From: Pseudomaricurvus albidus
GTDB taxonomy: Bacteria; Pseudomonadota; Gammaproteobacteria; Pseudomonadales; Cellvibrionaceae
Direction of reading: 5' to 3'
Assembly (NCBI RefSeq): GCF_018863235.1
Contig: NZ_JAHKRS010000007.1
Coordinates: forward strand, 62,001-126,000
Length of the DNA stretch: 64,000 nt
A model generated the notes under the pieces. That model saw only the letters and a list, made by a program, of their open reading frames with translations, ran no database searches and was not told the origin of the DNA. The number at the start of each line of letters is the position of its first letter. The stretch's first letter is position 1. Positions 58,076-64,000 of the stretch are shown here, piece by piece. The position numbers and the translations under genes are program-made.

Positions 58076-59680
58076 GTGACAAAGCCAGAAGACAGTCAGG
58101 AAGTAGGACCAGCAGACGTAAAGCCGGCAGCGGGGTTATTGCGGTCCAGTGCACTGGTAGGAATGATGACCATGCTGTCGCGGGTTTTGGGGCTGGTCAG
58201 GGATGTGGTTTTTGCCCGTTTTATTGGTGCCGAGGCCGGTGCTGATGCCTTCTTTGTGGCCTTCAAGATCCCTAACTTCCTGCGTCGTCTGTTTGCCGAG
58301 GGTGCTTTTGCACAGGCGTTTGTTCCGGTGTTGTCCGAATATCGGGCTCAGGGCAGCATAGCAGCCGTAAGGGGGTTGCTGGATCGGGTGGCGGGGTGCC
58401 TGGGGCTGACTTTGGTGATGCTCACGGGGGTGGCGATGCTTGGGGCACCGGTGCTCACAGCGGTGTTTGCGCCTGGCTTTCTGGATGATCCGGTTCGTTT
58501 TCCTCTGGCGTCGGACATGATCCGCGTGACTTTCCCCTATCTGCTGCTGATTTCCATGACCGGCTTCGCCGGAGCCATTCTCAACAGTTATGACCGCTTT
58601 GCCATCCCGGCGTTTACGCCGGTGCTGTTGAATGTTGTGTTGATCTCGTCGGCGATATTGGCTGCCCCCTACTTTGATCCCCCGGTGATGGCGCTCGCCT
58701 GGGGGGTGCTGGCTGCGGGTGTGATTCAGCTGCTGTTCCAGCTGCCGTTTTTGGCTCGGCTGGGCTTGATGCCCCGGCCCAAGGTGGATTGGCAGGATGA
58801 AGGCGTGCGCAGAATTCTGAAGCTGATGGCTCCGGCGATCTTTGGTGTGTCGGTGAGTCAGATCAATTTGCTGCTGGATACCGTGCTGGCTTCGTTCCTG
58901 CCGACTGGCAGTGTGTCCTGGTTGTACTACTCGGATCGCTTGTCAGAGCTGCCTCTCGGAGTGTTTGCGATTGCCATTGCCACTGTGATCCTGCCGGGGC
59001 TGTCCCGTCAGCACGCCAGTGAAGATCCACAAAAATTTGCCCAGACGCTGGATTGGGCCGTCAGGCTGGTATTGCTGATTGCTCTGCCTGCCGCTGTGGC
59101 GCTGGTGATCCTGTCGCAGCCTATTCTGATGACGCTGTTTCAGTACGGTAAAACCACACCCGCCGATATCGCCATGTCGGCACTCAGCCTGAAGGCTTAT
59201 GCTGTGGGGTTGGTGGCGTTTATGTTGATCAAGGTGTTGGCGCCTGGCTTTTATGCGCGTCAGGACATGAAAACCCCCGTTAAGATTGGGGTTATTGCCA
59301 TGGTCAGCAATATGTTGCTCAACCTGCTGTTTGTGTTGCCTTTCTATTTCCTCTGGAATATCGGTCATGTGGGCCTGGCGCTGGCCACCTCCGTGTCTGC
59401 ATTCATTAATATGGGGTTGTTGTGGCGCGGGCTCGCTAAAGAAGGGGTTTACCGTTCGGTGTCGCCGTGGGGCAAAACACTGATGCAGCTGGTCTTTGCC
59501 AATCTGTCCATGGCAGCCGTGTTGTTGATATTGATGACCCGGCTGAACGGTTGGGCGGAATGGCTGTGGACAGAGCGGGTTATGGCGCTGGCGCTGCTCT
59601 GTGTGGCCGGCCTGGTGGTCTATGGGGTGGCCTTGTTGGCTACCGGTTTGCGCCCCAGGCATATCCGCGGTGTTCATTAA
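58076..59680 (+). CDS. murJ: Lipid II flippase MurJ
   Basis: A 534-residue inner-membrane protein of the MOP superfamily that flips lipid II for peptidoglycan synthesis. It starts at a GTG (58076). Landmarks include ALVGMMTMLSRVLGLVRDVV (TM1 with the Arg that contacts the substrate), ADAFFVAFKIPNFLRRLFAE, LLLDTVLASFLPTGSVSWLY and DRLSELPLGVFAIAIATVIL. About 14 helices span the length. The N-terminal 20 residues before the family start are variable. It begins the murJ-ribF-ileS-lspA order conserved in gammaproteobacteria. Confidence 0.96.
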   Translation: MTKPEDSQEVGPADVKPAAGLLRSSALVGMMTMLSRVLGLVRDVVFARFIGAEAGADAFFVAFKIPNFLRRLFAEGAFAQAFVPVLSEYRAQGSIAAVRGLLDRVAGCLGLTLVMLTGVAMLGAPVLTAVFAPGFLDDPVRFPLASDMIRVTFPYLLLISMTGFAGAILNSYDRFAIPAFTPVLLNVVLISSAILAAPYFDPPVMALAWGVLAAGVIQLLFQLPFLARLGLMPRPKVDWQDEGVRRILKLMAPAIFGVSVSQINLLLDTVLASFLPTGSVSWLYYSDRLSELPLGVFAIAIATVILPGLSRQHASEDPQKFAQTLDWAVRLVLLIALPAAVALVILSQPILMTLFQYGKTTPADIAMSALSLKAYAVGLVAFMLIKVLAPGFYARQDMKTPVKIGVIAMVSNMLLNLLFVLPFYFLWNIGHVGLALATSVSAFINMGLLWRGLAKEGVYRSVSPWGKTLMQLVFANLSMAAVLLILMTRLNGWAEWLWTERVMALALLCVAGLVVYGVALLATGLRPRHIRGVH

Positions 59681-59941
59681 TCAGGTGACCAGCTGATTCT
59701 TGAGATTTTGAGGTTGGGTTTCTTCGCTGAGGAGCCTTTCTCTCAAGGGGATCTATCAGCAAGGCGAGCCACTTAACCCGGAGGATGTATCTAAGGTATA
59801 CTCCGGCGTCTGTATATCGGGGTTTGGCTGATTTATGATCGATTGAGAGTCGTTCTTAAATGTTGGTCGGTGGCGGTAATTACGTCCGGCGGCAACATTT
59901 CTGATCACCCCCCGGAAAGTGAATTCAATTTGAGCCAGCCA

Positions 59942-60886
59942 GTGACCCAGATTCAGCAGCATTTTATTCGCGGCATGCACAACCTGCGCCCCATTCACCA
60001 TGGCAGTGTAGTGACCATTGGCTCTTTTGACGGGGTGCATCTGGGACACCAGGCCATTATCCGTCAGGTGACGGCCAAGGCTGCAGAGCTGGAGGTGCCC
60101 TCGGTGGCTGTGGTATTTGAACCCCAGCCACATGAGTTCTTCTCTGGAGAGCAGGCGCCTGCAAGGTTGATGCGTCTGCGGGAAAAAGCACTTGCCCTGT
60201 ATGAAGCGGGTATCGATCGGGTGTGTTGCCTGCAGTTTAACCAGACGTTGCGTTCATTGTCCGCAGAGCAATTTGTGCAGCAAATCCTGGTGGATGGGCT
60301 GGGTGTTAAATACCTGATTGTTGGCGATGACTTCCGGTTTGGTATGGACCGCAGCGGCGGCTACGGTTATCTCAGCAAGGCGGGGAAGACATACGGCTTT
60401 GAGGTGTGTGATACCGACACTTTTGAAGTCGATGGCGAGCGGGTCAGCAGCACGCGGATTCGCAGAGAGCTGGAACAGGGGAATTTTGACAAGGCCGCAG
60501 AGCTTTTGGGTAAGCCCTATACCATCAGTGGGCATGTGGGCTACGGGCAGCAATTGGGACGTACTTTGGGAGTTCCTACCGCCAATGTGCATCTGCATCG
60601 CTACCGCTCACCGTTGCAGGGGGTGTTTGCAGTTCGCGCCACCTTGCCCGATGGCAGTACTTATAACGGCGCGGCCAATGTGGGAGTGCGACCGACCATC
60701 GGTGAAAAGATCAAGCCGATACTGGAAGTTCACCTGCTGGATTTTAAGGGCTCGCTGTACGGCGAAATTATGACCGTCGAGTTTTTGCACAAGCTTCGCG
60801 AAGAGCAAAAATTTGATTCGCTGGATCTTTTGAAGGCGCAAATATATCGGGACATTGATGAGGCGAAAGCGTTTTTCGCTGGCTAG
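59942..60886 (+). CDS. ribF: Bifunctional riboflavin kinase / FMN adenylyltransferase
   Basis: A 314-residue enzyme converting riboflavin to FMN and then FAD. The start at GTG 59942 gives MTQIQQHFIRGMHNLRPIHH, matching the family start RGxHNLRP; the frame is open further upstream but without homology. The adenylyltransferase motif is VVTIGSFDGVHLGHQAIIRQ (about residues 22-41); the FMN-binding KRSSTRIRRELE region follows. The kinase domain begins near TISGHVGYGQQLGRTLGVPT with ANVHLHRYRSPLQGVFAV. E. coli RibF is 313 residues. It is upstream of ileS, as usual. Confidence 0.94.
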   Translation: MTQIQQHFIRGMHNLRPIHHGSVVTIGSFDGVHLGHQAIIRQVTAKAAELEVPSVAVVFEPQPHEFFSGEQAPARLMRLREKALALYEAGIDRVCCLQFNQTLRSLSAEQFVQQILVDGLGVKYLIVGDDFRFGMDRSGGYGYLSKAGKTYGFEVCDTDTFEVDGERVSSTRIRRELEQGNFDKAAELLGKPYTISGHVGYGQQLGRTLGVPTANVHLHRYRSPLQGVFAVRATLPDGSTYNGAANVGVRPTIGEKIKPILEVHLLDFKGSLYGEIMTVEFLHKLREEQKFDSLDLLKAQIYRDIDEAKAFFAG

Positions 60887-60968
60887 TCGATTACCTGATT
60901 AATCAATGTATCAATAGATGGCTGGTGTCTGCCGGCCAAACGAACATCAAACGACAGTTGTTGGAAAT

Positions 60969-63767
60969 ATGACCGATTACAAACCGACGTTAAATCTTCC
61001 CAAAACAGGGTTCGCCATGAAGGCCAATCTGGCTCAGCGCGAACCTGGCATGTTGAAACAGTGGCAGGATGGAAAACTCTACGAGTCTATTCGTGCTGCT
61101 CGTGCCGGCCGGGATCAGTTTATTCTTCACGATGGCCCTCCGTATGCCAATGGTGATATTCACATCGGTCACTCGGTTAACAAAATTCTGAAAGACATTA
61201 TCATCAAATCGAAAACCATGAGCGGCTTTGATGCCCCTTATGTTCCCGGTTGGGATTGTCACGGTCTGCCGATCGAGCACAACGTTGAGAAAAAAGTCGG
61301 TAAAGCCGGTGCCAAGGTCGATTTCAAAACCTTCCGTCAGAAGTGTCGTGACTATGCTGCCCGTCAGGTCGAAGGGCAGAAGAAAGATTTCGTCCGTCTC
61401 GGTGTGTTGGGTGAGTGGGACAATCCCTATCTGACCATGGATTATGGCTTTGAGGCCGATATTATCCGGGCACTTGGCAAGATTGTTGAAAACGGACATC
61501 TTCACAAAGGTTTCAAACCGGTCTACTGGAGTGTCGTGGGTGGTTCTGCCCTGGCCGAGGCCGAAGTGGAATATCAGGACAAGGTTTCCAGTTCAATCGA
61601 CGTGCGCTACAAGGTAGCCGATCTGGATGTCCTGTCTCAGGCCATTCCGGAGCTGAGTGGAGACGGTGATGTTTCTGTGGTCATCTGGACCACGACCCCC
61701 TGGACCTTGCCATCCAGTCAGGCGGTCAGCCTGAATGCAGACCTGGATTACGTCGTGGTGCAGGCGGGTAATGAGCGTCTGCTGATGGCTGAAGCGCTGT
61801 ATGAGTCCGTGTTGTCACGCTCAGGCATTGAAGACTACCGTGTGGTAGGTCGTGTTCAGGGACAGGCGTTGGAAAGTCTGGCGTTGCAACATCCATTTTA
61901 TGATAAGCAGGTTCCGGTTCTGCTTGGTGACCACGTAACCACTGATGCCGGTACCGGTTGTGTGCATACTGCACCGGATCACGGTGTCGACGATTTTAAT
62001 GTGGGCGCCAAATATGGCATCGGTACTTTGAATTATGTCGACGATAACGGTGTTTACCGCGATGGTGTCGAGCTGTTTGCCGGCGATCATGTCTATAAGG
62101 TTGACGAGAAAGTTCTGTCCACTCTGGAAGAGCACGGCGCACTGTTGCATCAAACCAAATTGACCCACAGTTACCCGCACTGCTGGCGGACCAAAACGCC
62201 TCTGATTTATCGAGCGACGCCGCAGTGGTTTGTCAGTATGACCAAAAACAACCTGCTGGGTGATGTGAAAAACGCTGTTGAAGGGGTTCAGTGGATTCCC
62301 GATTGGGGTCGTGCCCGTATCGACAGCATGCTCGATTCCAGTCCGGACTGGTGTATCTCCCGTCAGCGCACCTGGGGTGTTCCCATTGCGTTGTTTGTCC
62401 ATAAAGAGACTCAGGAGCTGCATCCGGATACCGCTCGCCTGATCGAAGAGGTCGCGAAAAAAGTTGAGCAGGAAGGGATGGATGCCTGGTTTGAGCTGGA
62501 TGCCGCAGAGCTGTTGGGTGATGAGGCCGAACAGTATTCCAAAGTGACTGACACGCTGGATGTCTGGTTTGATTCCGGTGTGACCCACTACGCGGTTTTG
62601 GAAAAGCGTGACTATCTGCGTTTCCCGGCCGATTTGTATCTGGAAGGCTCTGACCAGCATCGCGGCTGGTTCCAGTCTTCTCTAAAAACGTCCATGGCCA
62701 TGAATGGCGTGCCGCCTTACAGGCAGGTTCTGACCCACGGTTTTACTGTGGACGAGAAGGGCCACAAGATGTCCAAGTCACTGGGCAACGTCATGTCTCC
62801 ACAAAAAGTGGTGAATGAGCTGGGTGCGGATGTGTTGCGTCTGTGGGTGGCGGCAACGGATTTCAGTGGCGAGATGAAAGTCTCTGATGAAATTCTCAAG
62901 CGTACTGCGGATTCCTATCGTCGTATCCGCAATACCGCACGTTTCCTGCTGTCCAACCTGAATGGGTTTGATCCTGCTTCCGATGCCCTGCAGCCAGAAG
63001 ATATGCTGGCTCTGGATCGTTATGCTATGGAGCGTGCGGCACAGCTGCAGGAAGAAATTATTGCGGCGTACAATAGTTATAACTTCCACAGCATCTACCA
63101 GAAGTTGCACAACTACTGTGTCGTGGATCTGGGTGGTTTCTATCTGGATATCATCAAGGATCGTCAGTACACCACCAAGTCTGACAGTGTGGCGCGTCGG
63201 TCAGCGCAGACTGCGCTTTACCATATCATTGAGGCGTTCACCCGCTGGATTACCCCCATCCTGAGCTTTACCGCCGATGAGTTGTGGGGGCAGATTCCGG
63301 GCGACCGTTCCGGTAATGCCTTTATCGCAGAGTGGTATGAATTGCCGAGATTGCCGGAAGGTGTGGCGATGTCTGGCGAGTACTGGTCTTTTGTTGCCGA
63401 GGTCAAAGACGCTGTCAATAAAGTAATCGAGTCCAAGCGTGGTGAAGGGGTGATTGGTGGTTCGTTGGAAGCGGCCATTACTCTGTGTTGTGACGGAGAG
63501 CTGGCTGAGCAATTGAGCGCCTTGCAGGACGAGTTGCGCTTTGTGTTAATTGCTTCTGCTGCCAAGGTGTCTACCACGGTAGTAGACGGCGCTGAAACTA
63601 CTGAAGTGGAAGGCCTGTCGGTTTTGGTGACCAAGGCGGATGGCGAAAAATGTGCACGTTGCTGGCATGTGCGTGAGGACGTCGGTTCACAACCTGAGCA
63701 TGAAGACATTTGTGGTCGCTGTGTCGAAAACGTTGCTGGTGACGGTGAACAGCGTCAATTTGCCTGA
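60969..63767 (+). CDS. ileS: Isoleucyl-tRNA synthetase
   Basis: A 932-residue class I synthetase. The start at 60969 gives [20 protein letters not shown], the family N-terminus; an upstream start at 60918 adds 17 residues of no homology. HIGH is in [20 protein letters not shown]; the editing domain is central ([20 protein letters not shown] region); KMSKS is in [20 protein letters not shown]. The C-terminal zinc finger has four Cys ([11 protein letters not shown] and CGRCVENV). E. coli IleS has 938 residues. lspA starts 44 bp later. Confidence 0.97.
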   Translation: MTDYKPTLNLPKTGFAMKANLAQREPGMLKQWQDGKLYESIRAARAGRDQFILHDGPPYANGDIHIGHSVNKILKDIIIKSKTMSGFDAPYVPGWDCHGLPIEHNVEKKVGKAGAKVDFKTFRQKCRDYAARQVEGQKKDFVRLGVLGEWDNPYLTMDYGFEADIIRALGKIVENGHLHKGFKPVYWSVVGGSALAEAEVEYQDKVSSSIDVRYKVADLDVLSQAIPELSGDGDVSVVIWTTTPWTLPSSQAVSLNADLDYVVVQAGNERLLMAEALYESVLSRSGIEDYRVVGRVQGQALESLALQHPFYDKQVPVLLGDHVTTDAGTGCVHTAPDHGVDDFNVGAKYGIGTLNYVDDNGVYRDGVELFAGDHVYKVDEKVLSTLEEHGALLHQTKLTHSYPHCWRTKTPLIYRATPQWFVSMTKNNLLGDVKNAVEGVQWIPDWGRARIDSMLDSSPDWCISRQRTWGVPIALFVHKETQELHPDTARLIEEVAKKVEQEGMDAWFELDAAELLGDEAEQYSKVTDTLDVWFDSGVTHYAVLEKRDYLRFPADLYLEGSDQHRGWFQSSLKTSMAMNGVPPYRQVLTHGFTVDEKGHKMSKSLGNVMSPQKVVNELGADVLRLWVAATDFSGEMKVSDEILKRTADSYRRIRNTARFLLSNLNGFDPASDALQPEDMLALDRYAMERAAQLQEEIIAAYNSYNFHSIYQKLHNYCVVDLGGFYLDIIKDRQYTTKSDSVARRSAQTALYHIIEAFTRWITPILSFTADELWGQIPGDRSGNAFIAEWYELPRLPEGVAMSGEYWSFVAEVKDAVNKVIESKRGEGVIGGSLEAAITLCCDGELAEQLSALQDELRFVLIASAAKVSTTVVDGAETTEVEGLSVLVTKADGEKCARCWHVREDVGSQPEHEDICGRCVENVAGDGEQRQFA

Positions 63768-63811
63768 TTAGGCTGACTCTTCAAACGATGTAAGGTGGGA
63801 AGATAACGCTT

Positions 63812-64000
63812 ATGAAGGTAAAGACATCGGTGTGGAAATGGTACGGTCTGGCCGTTCTGGTGATTGTACTGGATCAGCTGACCAAAAATTGGGTCAGTGC
63901 GAATTTTACCTACGGTCAGCCGTTGGTGATTACCGATTTTTTTAATCTGACCTTACTGCATAACAAAGGCGCAGCGTTCAGCTTTCTGAGTGATGCGGGA
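63812..64000 (+). CDS. lspA: Lipoprotein signal peptidase, 3' end cut by window edge
   Basis: The first 63 codons of signal peptidase II are visible from the ATG at 63812: MKVKTSVWKWYGLAVLVIVL then DQLTKNWVSANFTYGQPLVI and LHNKGAAFSFLSDAG. DQxTK and the NKGAAFSFL segment are LspA signatures. TM1 spans about residues 10-27. The gene runs off the right edge; the catalytic Asp pair would lie beyond. It matures lipoproteins such as the ones in this window. Confidence 0.95.
   Translation, partial: MKVKTSVWKWYGLAVLVIVLDQLTKNWVSANFTYGQPLVITDFFNLTLLHNKGAAFSFLSDAG

Noticed and set aside
59681-59941. FMN riboswitch before ribF
   Set aside because: No conserved multi-stem FMN-element sequence blocks were seen in the 260 bp between murJ and ribF, and the frame open upstream of ribF has no homology.

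Overview
The window is a dense stretch of bacterial chromosome, about 53% GC by eye, from a gammaproteobacterium of the Pseudomonadales / Cellvibrionales / Oceanospirillales type. The main evidence is the right end: ispB diverging from rplU-rpmA-obgE-proB, then rpsT, murJ, ribF, ileS and lspA in the order known from Pseudomonas. A three-gene pnt transhydrogenase, PqiABC, DbpA, YebG and YqcC fit the same group. I cannot name a genus. No rRNA, tRNA, CRISPR array, transposase or integrase was seen.

Layout. 1-2150: a LysR regulator (cut by the edge) diverges from an azoreductase, followed by an orphan 124-aa protein behind a predicted sigma-54 promoter. 2215-8946: a minus-strand run of accessory genes (alpha/beta hydrolase, M14 metallopeptidase with an apparent 5' frameshift, GNAT, DMT exporter, DUF3465, DUF1232, NDH-2, DUF3833 lipoprotein). 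9051-12048: pntAA-pntAB-pntB. 12049-13578: an AT-rich 771-bp intergenic region and an exported protein built from two copies of one unit. 13666-32014: an aryl polyene (APE)-type biosynthetic cluster. 32044-35228: a small exported protein and uvrA. 35539-38248: a chemotaxis receptor and a membrane protein. 38285-39891: a metal-related group (HMA-like protein, encapsulated-ferritin-like protein, ZIP transporter). 39985-42933: dbpA, DUF6122, agmatinase. 43054-46650: a pqi lipid-transport operon with PqiA split in two. 46797-51087: yqcC, dinG, pgi. 51370-64000: the conserved ispB...lspA block.

The APE cluster is the most distinctive region. Eighteen minus-strand genes, mostly overlapping or nearly abutting, encode the whole type-II system: two carrier proteins, two ketosynthases with the active-site Cys, a chain-length-factor-like partner without it, a ketoreductase, two hotdog dehydratase domains (one fused to the AMP-dependent ligase), a thioesterase, two acyltransferases and a glycosyltransferase. 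Export or envelope functions are a LolA-like protein, an MMPL exporter and a DUF3261 lipoprotein. An aromatic amino acid ammonia-lyase could supply the aryl starter. A flavin enzyme carrying the WxWxIP and GESLLP motifs of flavin-dependent halogenases suggests the aryl head may be halogenated, as in xanthomonadins. A divergent pair on the plus strand includes the phosphopantetheinyl transferase needed to activate the carrier proteins.

Other points worth following: a ferritin-like protein of the encapsulin-cargo family with no targeting tail and no shell gene in view; a long perfect inverted repeat just upstream of ndh; a LexA operator at yebG; and a 20-bp perfect-stem terminator shared by the aminotransferase and rpsT.
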